Position numbers and translations under genes: made by a program. Below, piece after piece: positions 1 to 8,769 of a stretch of DNA of 64,000 bases. How positions within the stretch are numbered: position 1 is the first letter of the stretch; the number at the start of each line of letters is the position of its first letter. This stretch comes from Dryocola sp032000125. Its GTDB lineage: Bacteria; Pseudomonadota; Gammaproteobacteria; Enterobacterales; Enterobacteriaceae. Where the stretch lies: assembly GCA_032000125.1 (NCBI GenBank), contig DAMALH010000002.1, forward strand, positions 106,558-170,557. Reading direction: 5' to 3'. The notes under the pieces are model-generated. The model did not search any database and was not told the origin of the DNA. It saw nothing but the letters and a program-made list of their open reading frames with translations.

Positions 1-863
1 AGCAGGGCAAAGGAGACGACGTCTTTATATTCGGTGCTCAGATACGCCGAGGTCAGCGCTTCGGCAACGCCCAGAATCAGTCCGCCAATCATCGCACCGG
101 GAATGCTGCCGATTCCGCCCAGCACGGCTGCGGTAAAGGCTTTCATTCCTGCCATAAAGCCAATGTACGGGTTGATTACGCCGTAGAACTGGCCGAGCAG
201 CACGCCCGCAACGGCGGCCATCGCCGCGCCAATCACGAAGGTCAGGGAGATAACGCGATCGGTATTGATGCCCAGCAGGCTCGCCATTTTCAGATCTTCT
301 GCACAGGCACGGCAGGCGCGCCCCATGCGGGAATAACGGATAAATAACGTCAGCGCCAGCATCGCAAGGAAGGTCACCACCCAGATAACAAGCTGCATAG
401 TAGTGATGGTGGCGGTGAAGTTTTCGCTGGCACCGATAATCCACTGGCCGTTAAACAGGCTTGGCAATGCAATATCGCGGGAACCTTCCGTCAGGCTGAC
501 ATAGTTCTGCAGGAAGATAGACATGCCGATGGCGGAGATGAGGGCAATCAGACGCTTGGAGTTACGCACCGGCTTGTAAGCCACGCGTTCAATGCTCCAG
601 CCGTAGGCGCTGGCGATAATAATCGCGCCGATGAAGCCGGCGCCAACCAGCATCCAGCCCGCGTCTATGCCCAGCATCATAAGTGCTGCGATGATCATAA
701 ACGAGACGTAGCTGCCAATCATATACACTTCGCCGTGGGCGAAGTTGATCATGCCGATAATGCCGTACACCATGGTATAGCCGATGGCAATCAGCGCATA
801 GGTGCTGCCCAGCGTGACGCCGTTAAACATCTGCTGCAGGAAATAGAGAAACTGCTCGGTCAT
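1..863 (-). CDS. livH: LivH, branched-chain amino acid ABC permease (3' end cut by window edge)
   Basis: Inner-membrane permease of the LIV-I/LS high-affinity leucine, isoleucine and valine importer, pairing with LivM and fed by LivJ or LivK. The frame opens with an ATG at 861-863, translating as MTEQFLYFLQQ, and stays open to base 1 (287 codons). The E. coli protein is 308 residues, so about 20 C-terminal codons lie outside the window. Several hydrophobic segments and motifs typical of LivH (INFAHGEVYMIGSYV near the N-terminus; VLGGIGSIPGA near the C-terminus) are readable. It follows livK on the same strand with about 65 bases between them, as in the livKHMGF operon; livM, livG and livF would continue to the left. 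Identification is by close resemblance to the E. coli protein. Confidence 0.96.
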   Translation of the reverse strand, partial: MTEQFLYFLQQMFNGVTLGSTYALIAIGYTMVYGIIGMINFAHGEVYMIGSYVSFMIIAALMMLGIDAGWMLVGAGFIGAIIIASAYGWSIERVAYKPVRNSKRLIALISAIGMSIFLQNYVSLTEGSRDIALPSLFNGQWIIGASENFTATITTMQLVIWVVTFLAMLALTLFIRYSRMGRACRACAEDLKMASLLGINTDRVISLTFVIGAAMAAVAGVLLGQFYGVINPYIGFMAGMKAFTAAVLGGIGSIPGAMIGGLILGVAEALTSAYLSTEYKDVVSFAL

Positions 864-881
864 AACTTAACCTTTCTTATG

Positions 882-906
882 CCTTCCGGGTTTTGCGCCC
901 GGAAGG
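882..906 (-). other. Intercistronic hairpin between livK and livH
   Basis: A perfect 9-bp inverted repeat (CCTTCCGGG and CCCGGAAGG) around a 7-base loop sits in the short livK-livH spacer. No T-run follows on the minus strand, so it is not a classic intrinsic terminator. A stem here would be well placed to protect the livK 3' end and give more binding protein than permease; that role is inferred. Confidence 0.6.
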
Positions 907-928
907 TGGGATGACTAATGTAGCCGCC

Positions 929-2038
929 TTATTTCGCCACGGAGGACGAGCCATCGGCGTGCCACTGGAAGACACCAAACTCAAATCCTTTCAAATCGCC
1001 TTTGCCATCCCAGTTCAGCGGCCCAATCACGGTTTCTGCACCGTTCGCTTTCAAATCTTTAACCAGATCGGCAGGTTCCGCGCTGCCGCTGCGTTCAAGC
1101 GCGGTTGCCAGGGACTGCACGGCGGCATAGGTAATCCACACGTACGGGCCACTTGGGTCTTTCTTCTGCGCTTTGAGCGCATCAACGATAGCTTTGTTCG
1201 CCGGGTCCTGATCGTAGCGTTTCGGCATGGTGACAAGCATCCCTTCGCCCGCCGGGCCTGCAATATTGGACAGGGATGCGTTACCCACGCCTTCCGGCCC
1301 CATAAACTGGGTTTTCAGGCCTACAGCACGCGCCTGACGCAGGATCTGCCCCATTTCCGGGTAGTAACCGCCGTAGTAAACGAAATCGATATTTTCTTTT
1401 TGCAAGCGCGCCACAAGCGTGGAGAAATCTTTATCGCCTGCGGTGATGCCGTCAAAGAAAACGATATTGGCGCCCGCTTTTTTCAGACCGTCCTGCACCG
1501 AACGCGCCAGGCCCTCGCCGTATTGCTGTTTGTCATGAATGATGGCGATACGCTGCGGTTTAACATGCTCAAGAATATATTTAGACGCCGTTGGCCCCTG
1601 GGATGAATCCAGACCTGCGGTACGCATGATCGTCTGGTAGCCACGGCTTGTCAGCTCTGGGTTTGTCGCGCCGGGGGTAATCATCAGAATGCCTTCGTCT
1701 TCGTAGATATCAGACGCGGGCTGAGTGGAAGAAGAGCACAGGTGGCCAATCACATAGCGCACGCCGTCGTTAACAATTTTGTTGGCAACCGCCACGGCCT
1801 GTTTTGGATCGCAGGCATCGTCGTATTCAACCGCGACCAGCTTATCGCCTTTGATACCGCCTTTGGCGTTGATGTCTTTAATGGCCTGACGCGCGCCGTT
1901 GAACTCCATGTCACCCCATTGTGCGACCGGGCCAGACATTGCCCCGACAACGGCGACTTTAATGTCTGCAGCGGTTGCCGCGTGAGACACCGCCAAAGCA
2001 ACTATCCCGGCGAGTAATGTCTTCGCGTTCATTTTCAT
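929..2038 (-). CDS. livK: LivK, leucine-specific periplasmic binding protein
   Basis: Periplasmic leucine-binding protein that delivers substrate to LivHMGF. The frame is open further upstream, but the ATG at 2036-2038 gives 369 residues, the E. coli length, and begins with a normal signal peptide (MKMNAKTLLAG... cleaved near ...HAATA). The mature protein starts ADIKVAVVGAMSGPVAQWG, and the two cysteines of the family's disulfide are present (YDDACDP and GHLCSSST). It is about 75% identical by eye to LivJ encoded at 2876-3979, reflecting the known duplication. livK heads the livKHMGF operon; the E. coli operon is repressed by Lrp and leucine, not tested here. Confidence 0.97.
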   Translation of the reverse strand: MKMNAKTLLAGIVALAVSHAATAADIKVAVVGAMSGPVAQWGDMEFNGARQAIKDINAKGGIKGDKLVAVEYDDACDPKQAVAVANKIVNDGVRYVIGHLCSSSTQPASDIYEDEGILMITPGATNPELTSRGYQTIMRTAGLDSSQGPTASKYILEHVKPQRIAIIHDKQQYGEGLARSVQDGLKKAGANIVFFDGITAGDKDFSTLVARLQKENIDFVYYGGYYPEMGQILRQARAVGLKTQFMGPEGVGNASLSNIAGPAGEGMLVTMPKRYDQDPANKAIVDALKAQKKDPSGPYVWITYAAVQSLATALERSGSAEPADLVKDLKANGAETVIGPLNWDGKGDLKGFEFGVFQWHADGSSSVAK

Positions 2039-2460
2039 CCGTTTAAATCCCCATTTCTTTCGTGATTCTGTGGTCTGATGCTGGCTAAAAAACGCCCAGT
2101 GCTTTTTATAATCAATTCCGATTTTTATCATTGCCGTTAAGGGCTTAGCGCTAAAATTTACAATTTTTACGGCTAAAAGCTCTATTTTTCAGGCGATTAA
2201 GCAGAGATATTATTCTGTATTTGAGCAGAGTGAAACAAAAAAAAGCGCGGTTTTCAGCATAAAATAGCGGTACAAAGAGCGGAATAATTCACTATGATTT
2301 AGGTTTTTATACTGAACAAATTTCAATCTGACGTGATTCAAACTGCTTAATGTTTGTCACATAATGCAATCGGCTGTACAGGGGCTGAAAAAAGATAAAG
2401 CGTCTGGCGCAAATAAATTGGTTACAATCGTGGTTTTCCCGCTTTTTGGGTAGCCTGCTT
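2039..2460. other. AT-rich intergenic leader/promoter region between divergent livK and panM
   Basis: About 420 bases without a gene. It is clearly AT-richer than its neighbours, with several A and T runs, as expected for the livK promoter and leader (minus strand) and the panM promoter (plus strand). A TACAAT at 2423-2428 could serve as a -10 for panM, but no good -35 pairs with it. I see no ORF or RNA gene. Lrp binding is likely by analogy with E. coli but cannot be shown by eye. Confidence 0.5.
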
Positions 2461-2841
2461 ATGAAACTCACCATCATTCGTCTGTTTGAGTGTAGCGCTC
2501 AGGATAAGATCGATCTCGCTAAAATCTGGCCGGAATATTCCAGCGCGTCGCTAACGCTAAGCGATAATCACCGGATTTATGCAGCAAAATTTAACGACCG
2601 TCTGCTGGGCGCGGTGCGCGTTACGCTCACCGGAACGCAGGGCGCGCTGGATTCGCTGCGGGTGCGTGAAATCACACGTCGGCGCGGCGTGGGTCAATAT
2701 CTGCTGGAGGAAGTCATGCGCGATAACCCGGCGGTTACCCACTGGTGGATGGCCGATGTCGGCGTGGAAGACCGCAGCGTAATGGCCGCTTTTATGCAGG
2801 CCGCAGGGTTCAAAGCCCAGACGGGCGGATGGGAAAAATAA
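2461..2841 (+). CDS. panM: PanM (PanZ), PanD maturation factor
   Basis: A 126-residue GNAT-fold protein closely matching E. coli PanZ/PanM (127 residues). In E. coli it binds the aspartate decarboxylase zymogen PanD, triggers its self-cleavage and, with CoA bound, feeds back on beta-alanine and pantothenate synthesis. The acetyl-CoA-binding loop is recognisable (RVREITRRRGVGQYLLEE, near residues 66-83). The frame extends five codons upstream, but the ATG at 2461 gives the family start MKLTIIRL. No strong ribosome-binding site is visible. It sits between livK and livJ as in E. coli and converges on livJ across a hairpin terminator. Confidence 0.93.
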   Translation: MKLTIIRLFECSAQDKIDLAKIWPEYSSASLTLSDNHRIYAAKFNDRLLGAVRVTLTGTQGALDSLRVREITRRRGVGQYLLEEVMRDNPAVTHWWMADVGVEDRSVMAAFMQAAGFKAQTGGWEK

Positions 2842-2843
2842 GA

Positions 2844-2869
2844 CTTCCCTCTCCCGCAGGAGAGGGAAG
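2844..2869. terminator. Bidirectional hairpin between panM and livJ
   Basis: A perfect 11-bp stem (CTTCCCTCTCC with GGAGAGGGAAG) and 4-base CGCA loop lies exactly between the convergent stops. The T-run is weak on both strands. Its core resembles the palindrome after yhjD at 47473-47505. Confidence 0.75.
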
Positions 2870-2875
2870 CAAAGC

Positions 2876-3979
2876 TTATTTCGCGTCGGTCGCCGTACCG
2901 TTGGCATGCCAGGTGAATACGCCGAACTCAAAGCCTTTCAGATCGCCCTTCTCATCCCAGGACAGCGGCCCCATTACCGTATCCACCGTACTTGCCTTCA
3001 GATAAGTAGCGATTTCAGCCGGATCTTGCGATTTATTCAGGCCTGCCGCCAGCGATTGCAGCGCAGCATAGGTGGTCCATACGAATGCGCCGCTAGGATC
3101 CTGTTTTTTCGCTTTGATCGCGTCCACGATAGGTTTGTTAGCAGGGACCTGATCGTAGTTCTTCGGCTTGGTCACCAGCATGCCTTCGGCAGAATCACCG
3201 GCAATGTTAGACAGGGAAACGTTCGCCACGCCTTCCGGCCCCATGAATTTGGTTTTCAGACCTGCGGCGCGAGACTGGCGCAGGATCTGGCCCATTTCAG
3301 GGTGGTAGCCGCCGTAGTAAACGAAATCGATATTTTCTTTCTTCAAGCGTGCCACAAGCGTTGAGAAATCTTTCTCGCCGGCGGTGATGCCGTCAAAGAA
3401 CACCACGTTCGCGCCGCCTTTCTTCAGGTTATCCTGCACCGAGCGCGCCAGACCTTCGCCGTATTGCTGCTTATCGTGAATAATCGCAATATTTTTCGGT
3501 TTTACGTGCTCAAGAATGTATTTCGCCGCGGTTGGCCCCTGATCGGAATCCAGACCGGTGGTACGCAGCGTCAGTTTATAACCACGCGCGGTCAGTTCCG
3601 GTGCGGTTGCCGCAGGCGTGATCATCAAAACGCCTTCGTCTTCGTAGATATCAGACGCAGGCTGAGTGGAAGAAGAGCACAGGTGGCCGATAACGTATTG
3701 AATGCCGTCGTTAATCACTTTGTTGGCGACCGCAACCGCCTGTTTTGGGTCACAGGCATCGTCATATTTGGTGATGACCAGCTTGTCGCCTTTGATGCCG
3801 CCTTTGGCGTTAATATCGGCAACCGCCTGCTCTGCGCCGGTGAACTCCTGATCGCCATACTGCGCAACCGGCCCGGACATGGCGCCCACTACCGCGACTT
3901 TAATATCCTTTGCAAATGCCGCATTGCTCATCGCCAGTGCGATACAGCCAGCCAGTAAAGCTTTGCCGTTCATTTTCAT
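2876..3979 (-). CDS. livJ: LivJ, leucine/isoleucine/valine-binding protein
   Basis: Periplasmic LIV-binding protein that shares the LivHMGF transporter with LivK. Starting at the ATG at 3977-3979 gives 367 residues, the E. coli length; five extra upstream codons in the open frame are rejected. Signal peptide MKMNGKALLAGCIALAMSNAAFA, then KDIKVAVVGAMSGPVAQYG. The distinguishing LivJ features are the FTGAEQAVADINAKGG segment and the LRTTGLDSDQGPTAAKY segment. It is transcribed alone, with about 225 bases separating it from rpoH. Confidence 0.97.
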   Translation of the reverse strand: MKMNGKALLAGCIALAMSNAAFAKDIKVAVVGAMSGPVAQYGDQEFTGAEQAVADINAKGGIKGDKLVITKYDDACDPKQAVAVANKVINDGIQYVIGHLCSSSTQPASDIYEDEGVLMITPAATAPELTARGYKLTLRTTGLDSDQGPTAAKYILEHVKPKNIAIIHDKQQYGEGLARSVQDNLKKGGANVVFFDGITAGEKDFSTLVARLKKENIDFVYYGGYHPEMGQILRQSRAAGLKTKFMGPEGVANVSLSNIAGDSAEGMLVTKPKNYDQVPANKPIVDAIKAKKQDPSGAFVWTTYAALQSLAAGLNKSQDPAEIATYLKASTVDTVMGPLSWDEKGDLKGFEFGVFTWHANGTATDAK

Positions 3980-4159
3980 CCTGAGAATCCCCATTCTTGT
4001 TGTGACTGGTATTTGTTGTGTTGTTTTGGCGCTGTTTTATTTTTGATGTGGAGATAACCGCGCAGGCCTCCGCCGCACTCCGTGCTAAAAACATACCCGA
4101 TTTTGCGTTTTTTGGAATAACAATTTTGTCACGTTTCGAAGTGGGAGATGACGGGCATA

Positions 4160-4188
4160 AAAAAACCGCCCGGAAAGGCGGTTTTTTT
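4160..4188 (-). terminator. rpoH: Rho-independent terminator after rpoH
   Basis: On the minus strand, a stem of CCGCC/GGCGG extended by flanking A/T pairs, with a 6-base loop, runs into a seven-T tract. It begins about 18 bases past the rpoH stop. The A-run on the other side makes it look bidirectional. Confidence 0.85.
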
Positions 4189-4205
4189 ATCTGGCTGGAA
4201 AAGTT

Positions 4206-5060
4206 TTAAGCTTCGATAGCCATACGCAGTTTTTTCATCGCGTTCTTTTCAAGCTGTCGGACACGTTCAGCGGAGACGCCGTAGCGGTCTGCCAGCTCCT
4301 GCAACGTGCTTTTGTTGTCTTCGTCAAGCCAGCGCGCGCGGATGATATCCTGGCTACGCTCGTCAAGGCCCAACATCGCATCGGTGAGTTTATCCGCAGC
4401 GTGGGATTCCCAGTTATCGTCTTCGATGCCGTCAGCAAAGTTAGACGATTTATCCTGCAGGAACAGCACCGGCGCCATTGGCGCGCTGTCGGAGTCGTCA
4501 TCGTTGCCCATGTCAAAGGTCATGTCCTGCGCCGCCATGCGGGATTCCATCTCACGCACGTCTTTGCTGGAAACACCAAGTTCATTGGCGACCATTTCCA
4601 CTTCGTCCTGATTAAACCACCCGAGACGCTGTTTAGTTTTACGCAGGTTAAAGAACAGCTTACGCTGTGCTTTAGTGGTTGCCACCTTCACGATACGCCA
4701 GTTACGCAGCACGTATTCGTGAATTTCAGCCTTGATCCAGTGCACGGCAAAGGAGACCAGGCGAACCCCTACTTCCGGGTTAAAGCGGCGCACCGCTTTC
4801 ATCAGACCGATATTACCTTCCTGAATCAGGTCCGCCTGCGGCAGGCCATAGCCCGAATAATTACGAGCGATATGAACAACAAAGCGCAGGTGGGACAGGA
4901 TCAGCCTTTTCGCTGCTTCCAGATCGCCCTGGTAATGCAGCTTTTCAGCCAGCTCCTTCTCTTCCTCAGCCGTTAACATCGGCCAGGCGTTAGCGGCCCG
5001 GATATAAGACTCCAGGTTACCAACAGGGGCTAAAGCTAAATTTTGCATTTCTTTGGTCAT
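4206..5060 (-). CDS. rpoH: RpoH, heat-shock sigma factor sigma-32
   Basis: Alternative sigma factor directing RNA polymerase to heat-shock promoters. The 284-residue product matches E. coli throughout: sigma region 2 (LIQEGNIGLMKAVRRF near 78-93; WIKAEIHEYVLRNWRIVK), the diagnostic RpoH box QRKLFFNLR at 132-140, and a C-terminal helix-turn-helix (TLQELADRYGVSAERVRQLE). The first codons (ATGACCAAAGAAATGC) resemble the downstream-box part of the E. coli RNA thermometer that blocks translation at low temperature, so thermosensing is probably kept. It has its own terminator and a promoter region with two DnaA boxes. Confidence 0.98.
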   Translation of the reverse strand: MTKEMQNLALAPVGNLESYIRAANAWPMLTAEEEKELAEKLHYQGDLEAAKRLILSHLRFVVHIARNYSGYGLPQADLIQEGNIGLMKAVRRFNPEVGVRLVSFAVHWIKAEIHEYVLRNWRIVKVATTKAQRKLFFNLRKTKQRLGWFNQDEVEMVANELGVSSKDVREMESRMAAQDMTFDMGNDDDSDSAPMAPVLFLQDKSSNFADGIEDDNWESHAADKLTDAMLGLDERSQDIIRARWLDEDNKSTLQELADRYGVSAERVRQLEKNAMKKLRMAIEA

Positions 5061-5180
5061 TCAAACCCTCTCTTAGAGACTAACGTACAGGTTGCCACAA
5101 CGATTTTTCAGCGGGCAAAGGCACTGACTTCACGTCAACGCGCCAAACCGTACCATTCACATTACTCTCAGACAGTGATC

Positions 5181-5213
5181 TTATCCACAAGTTCAATGTA
5201 TGGCTGTGTATAA
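5181..5213. promoter_or_regulatory. rpoH: Two DnaA boxes in the rpoH promoter region
   Basis: TTATCCACA at 5181-5189 matches the DnaA-box consensus TTATNCACA, and TGTGTATAA at 5205-5213 is the same consensus (TTATACACA) on the other strand. They lie about 120-150 bases upstream of the rpoH start, between ftsX and rpoH. DnaA repression of rpoH promoters is known in E. coli; here only the sites are seen. Confidence 0.8.
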
Positions 5214-5332
5214 ATTACACACAAAATGTGACAGAGCGATTAACGCGGCAGGAGAAACGTCGAACCAGACGGGACTGAGTCCCCTGCTAACGGAAGATCC
5301 ATGAGCCGGGGACAAAGTATATCAAAAAAATT

Positions 5333-6388
5333 TTACTCTGGGGTAAAGCGACGTAAATGTTGCACGGTGGCAAGCCAAGCGGCCGTCCAGCCAATCATTG
5401 CCGATACCAGCAGCAGCAGCAGGCATTCTTCGAAGCCCAGGCCCGAAATATCGAATTTTGTGCCGAATACCTGTGCTACTTCCGTTACCGCAGACGACAG
5501 CCGCAGCACCAGAACTTCTGAAAGAATAAGCGATAAAAACGCCCCGGTGAAACCGAGCAGCGCGCCGCCGTACAGGAACGGACGCAGGATAAACCCATCC
5601 GTTGCGCCAATCAGTTTCTGCACGTTAATGGTATCCCGGCGGGCGAAAATGCTCAGCCGCACGCTGTTGCCGATCACCAGGAAAACCGCGGCAATCATCA
5701 AGATGCCGATCATGGCGGAGACTCGCCCGACCAGGCCCGTCAAGGCGGCAAGACGCGCGAACCAGCTATCGTCCATGCGCACTTCGTCCACGCCGTTAAT
5801 GCGCGCCACGCGATCACGCAGCGTGTTGAGATGATCCGTGCTCTGGAAATCCAGTTTCGGGTTCACCACCGCCACAGCAGGCAGCGGATTTTCTTCAAGC
5901 ATATCCAGCGCGCCGCCAAAGCCCGACCAGTTACGGAACTCGCCAAGGGCCTCATCGCGCGACAGATAATTCACTTTATCCACGCCCTCTTCGGCCTGAA
6001 TAGCGCCAACCACCTGCTGCGCTGCATTATCATCCAGCGCTTTATCAAGATAGACGGTGATTTGCGGCGAAGGATAGTACTGCGTCGCGGCCTGATTTAC
6101 GTTTTTGTAAACCATATAGCACACGCTAGGCAGCGTAAGCGAAATGGCGATAACCATTATGGTAAGAAAAGTGGCAAGAGGCTTGCTCTTAAGATCCTGG
6201 ACCGCACCTTCCCAGGCGTAGCGGAACTGTTCGTTCACGCCGCCCTTCAGCGAGCGGGCTTTAGATTGCGGCCCTTTCGCGCTTTTTTTCACCGGGCGGC
6301 CTGAATCCGCGGGCCTGTTCAGCCTGTTGATTTTATCCAGCTTATTACTAAAGCGCTTGATGTGATTGAGCGCGTTGCGTTTATTCAC
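5333..6388 (-). CDS. ftsX: FtsX, cell-division ABC-like membrane subunit
   Basis: Integral membrane partner of FtsE; the FtsEX complex at the divisome activates periplasmic amidases through EnvC and helps constriction. I choose the GTG at 6386-6388 because a GGAGG lies 8 bases upstream and it gives MNKRNALNHIKRF, the E. coli start, for 351 residues (E. coli 352). The upstream in-frame ATGs fall inside ftsE. Four membrane segments are visible: one near residue 80, with the large periplasmic loop following, and three in the C-terminal half. The start overlaps the end of ftsE, implying coupled translation. The ORF ends about 270 bases before rpoH. Confidence 0.96.
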   Translation of the reverse strand: MNKRNALNHIKRFSNKLDKINRLNRPADSGRPVKKSAKGPQSKARSLKGGVNEQFRYAWEGAVQDLKSKPLATFLTIMVIAISLTLPSVCYMVYKNVNQAATQYYPSPQITVYLDKALDDNAAQQVVGAIQAEEGVDKVNYLSRDEALGEFRNWSGFGGALDMLEENPLPAVAVVNPKLDFQSTDHLNTLRDRVARINGVDEVRMDDSWFARLAALTGLVGRVSAMIGILMIAAVFLVIGNSVRLSIFARRDTINVQKLIGATDGFILRPFLYGGALLGFTGAFLSLILSEVLVLRLSSAVTEVAQVFGTKFDISGLGFEECLLLLLVSAMIGWTAAWLATVQHLRRFTPE

Positions 6389-7049
6389 CTGCCAGGCCTC
6401 CATGCAAATGGCCATCGCTTAACGTCAACATACGATAGTTACGACGGGAAATAAGACCAAGATCGTGCGTCGCCATCAGGACCGTTACCCCAACGCGGTT
6501 AAACTCCTCGAACAGGCGCAAAATGCCTTCCGAGAGCGCATCATCGAGGTTACCTGTCGGTTCATCCGCCAGCAATACGGCAGGTTTATTAACCACCGCA
6601 CGGGCGATACCCACGCGCTGCTGTTCGCCGCCTGAAAGCTGAATCGGGAAATTCTTCGCTTTATCCAGCAGGCCGACTTTATCCAGCGCGGCGCTCACGC
6701 GGCGGCGAATATCTTCGCCGGTGGCGCCGGCAATAATCAGCGGAATAGCCACGTTGTCGTAGACCGTTCTGTCCATTAACAGGTGGTGATCCTGGAAGAT
6801 CATGCCGATCTGGCGTCGCAGGAAGGGCACCTCCCGGCTCTTCAGACGGCTGATATCATGGCCGCTGAAAAAAATTTTCCCGGCGCTGGGCCGTTCAATA
6901 CCGCAGATAAGCTTGAGCAGGGTACTTTTCCCCGCGCCAGAGTGGCCGGTCAGAAAGGCCATCTCGCCGGGCTGCATATGAAAGGTGACGCCCTGCAGCG
7001 CTTGCCTTCCACCGAGATAGGCTTTACTGACGTGTTCAAAGCGAATCAT
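6381..7049 (-). CDS. ftsE: FtsE, cell-division ATP-binding protein
   Basis: Cytoplasmic ATPase of the FtsEX divisome complex, 222 residues as in E. coli. Walker A GHSGAGKST lies at 35-43, the Q-loop in MIFQDHHLL, the signature LSGGEQQRV near 138-146, and Walker B with the D-loop in LLADEPTGNLDD. The H-loop histidine is in MATHD. It starts two bases after the ftsY stop and its own stop overlaps the ftsX start, so ftsYEX is one tightly coupled operon. Confidence 0.98.
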   Translation of the reverse strand: MIRFEHVSKAYLGGRQALQGVTFHMQPGEMAFLTGHSGAGKSTLLKLICGIERPSAGKIFFSGHDISRLKSREVPFLRRQIGMIFQDHHLLMDRTVYDNVAIPLIIAGATGEDIRRRVSAALDKVGLLDKAKNFPIQLSGGEQQRVGIARAVVNKPAVLLADEPTGNLDDALSEGILRLFEEFNRVGVTVLMATHDLGLISRRNYRMLTLSDGHLHGGLAGE

Positions 7050-7051
7050 TG

Positions 7052-8575
7052 TTAATCCTCTCGGGCAAAAAGTGCCTCTATAAAATCGTCCGCTTTAAAC
7101 GGACGTAAATCATCAATTCGTTCGCCGACGCCAATGTAGCGAATAGGAATGCCAAACCGATCGGCCACGGAGAAAATCACGCCGCCTTTGGCTGTGCCAT
7201 CCAGCTTGGTCAGGGTAATGCCCGTCAGCCCTACGGCTTCATGGAACAGTTGCGCCTGGCTTACCGCATTTTGTCCGGTGCTGGCATCGATAGTGAGCAT
7301 AACCTCATGCGGGGCATCTTCGTCCAGCTTTTTCATCACGCGGACGATTTTCTTCAGTTCTTCCATCAGGTGCGCTTTGTTCTGTAGGCGTCCTGCGGTA
7401 TCGGCCAACAGCACATCAACGCCGCGCGCTTTAGCTGCCTGAATCGCATCGAAAATAACGGAAGCGGAGTCCGCACCGGTATGCTGAGCAACAACAGGAA
7501 TATTGTTGCGCTGTCCCCACACCTGCAACTGCTCCACCGCCGCCGCGCGGAAGGTATCGCCCGCCGCCAGCATCACCGATTTGCCTTCCTGCTGGAACTG
7601 GCGCGCCAGCTTGCCGATGGTGGTGGTTTTCCCCACGCCGTTTACGCCAACCATCAGGATGACAAACGGCGTCTTGCCTTCAACGTTAAGCGGCTCATCG
7701 ACTTTCGCCAGGATTTCGCCCATCTCGTCTTTTAGCAGACCATAAAGCGCTTCGGCATCGCGCAGATCCCTACGGCTCGCGCCTTCGGTCAGATTGCTGA
7801 TGATTTTACGAGTGGTTTCAACGCCAACGTCGGCAATCAACAGCTGCTCTTCGAGCTCTTCAAACAGATCGTCATCGATTTTCTTACCGCGGAAAAGACT
7901 GATAAATCCGGAACCGAGATTCTGTTTAGTTTTCAGCAAGCTGCGTTTAAGACGCGCGAAGAAACCTTCTTTGGTTGGCTTTTCCTGCTCCTGCTGTTCC
8001 TGAATTTCTTCTTCCGCTTGTGCGGTATCTGCTTCTACCGGCGCTTCTTCCACGGGCGCATACTCAACGTGAGCGGCAACGATTTCTTCGATTTCAGCAA
8101 CGGCCTCTTCGCCCGCACGCTCTTGTTCCGCCTGCCATTCATCGGCTTCCGGCTCGATTTCAGCGATATCTTCCGGCAGCGGCAGCTCTTCGTGTTCAAC
8201 GGCGATCTGCGGCTGGGCGACAGGTTCTGGCTCATGCAGGGCCTGCGGCTCAACGGCTTCTGCTTCGATAACAGGCTCTGGCTCGATAACCGCCTCAGGC
8301 GCGTCACGTTCTGCCAGCTTTTCGCTGACTTCTACGACGTCCTGCGCGAAGTTTTCCGTTTCCCGTGGAGAATGAACAGCCGGCTCAGCGCTCGCGTCTG
8401 GCTGTGCAATTTCCTCAACCGCCTGTGGCTGTGTTGATTCGACGATTTGCTCAGCAAGATCCCCGGCAACCGGCTGTTCTTCTACAGCTTTTTGTTCTGT
8501 TTCTTGTTCCGGTTCCTGCTCTTTCTGACCAAAGCCCAACCAGGAAAAAAAGCCACGTTTTTTCTCTTTCGCCAT
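7052..8575 (-). CDS. ftsY: FtsY, signal recognition particle receptor
   Basis: GTPase that docks SRP-ribosome complexes at the membrane for co-translational insertion. The ATG at 8573-8575 gives MAKEKKRGFFSWLGFG, the conserved membrane-targeting N-terminus, and 507 residues (E. coli 497); ten extra in-frame codons upstream are rejected. A long acidic A domain rich in Glu, Pro, Val and Ala covers about residues 20-200. The NG domain follows, with GVNGVGKTTT (P-loop), GDTFRAAA, DTAGR and TKLDGTAKGG. The A domain differs in length from E. coli, as is common. First gene of ftsYEX, divergent from rsmD. Confidence 0.97.
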   Translation of the reverse strand: MAKEKKRGFFSWLGFGQKEQEPEQETEQKAVEEQPVAGDLAEQIVESTQPQAVEEIAQPDASAEPAVHSPRETENFAQDVVEVSEKLAERDAPEAVIEPEPVIEAEAVEPQALHEPEPVAQPQIAVEHEELPLPEDIAEIEPEADEWQAEQERAGEEAVAEIEEIVAAHVEYAPVEEAPVEADTAQAEEEIQEQQEQEKPTKEGFFARLKRSLLKTKQNLGSGFISLFRGKKIDDDLFEELEEQLLIADVGVETTRKIISNLTEGASRRDLRDAEALYGLLKDEMGEILAKVDEPLNVEGKTPFVILMVGVNGVGKTTTIGKLARQFQQEGKSVMLAAGDTFRAAAVEQLQVWGQRNNIPVVAQHTGADSASVIFDAIQAAKARGVDVLLADTAGRLQNKAHLMEELKKIVRVMKKLDEDAPHEVMLTIDASTGQNAVSQAQLFHEAVGLTGITLTKLDGTAKGGVIFSVADRFGIPIRYIGVGERIDDLRPFKADDFIEALFARED

Positions 8576-8769
8576 TTGCGAATGTACTCCTCGCTGTTGA
8601 TTCATGGCACAGGGCCGGGAGGACTTGCTCCGGGCGCTGAAAATGATCGTCGATTGAATATGTTAGTCTATCACTTTCCCATAGCTTGCGGCACTCCGAC
8701 GGAATAAGGTTTCCCCTCATCCCTCTCGCCGCTAGAATAGTCGACAAAAATCGCATCGCAGTGAGTCCC

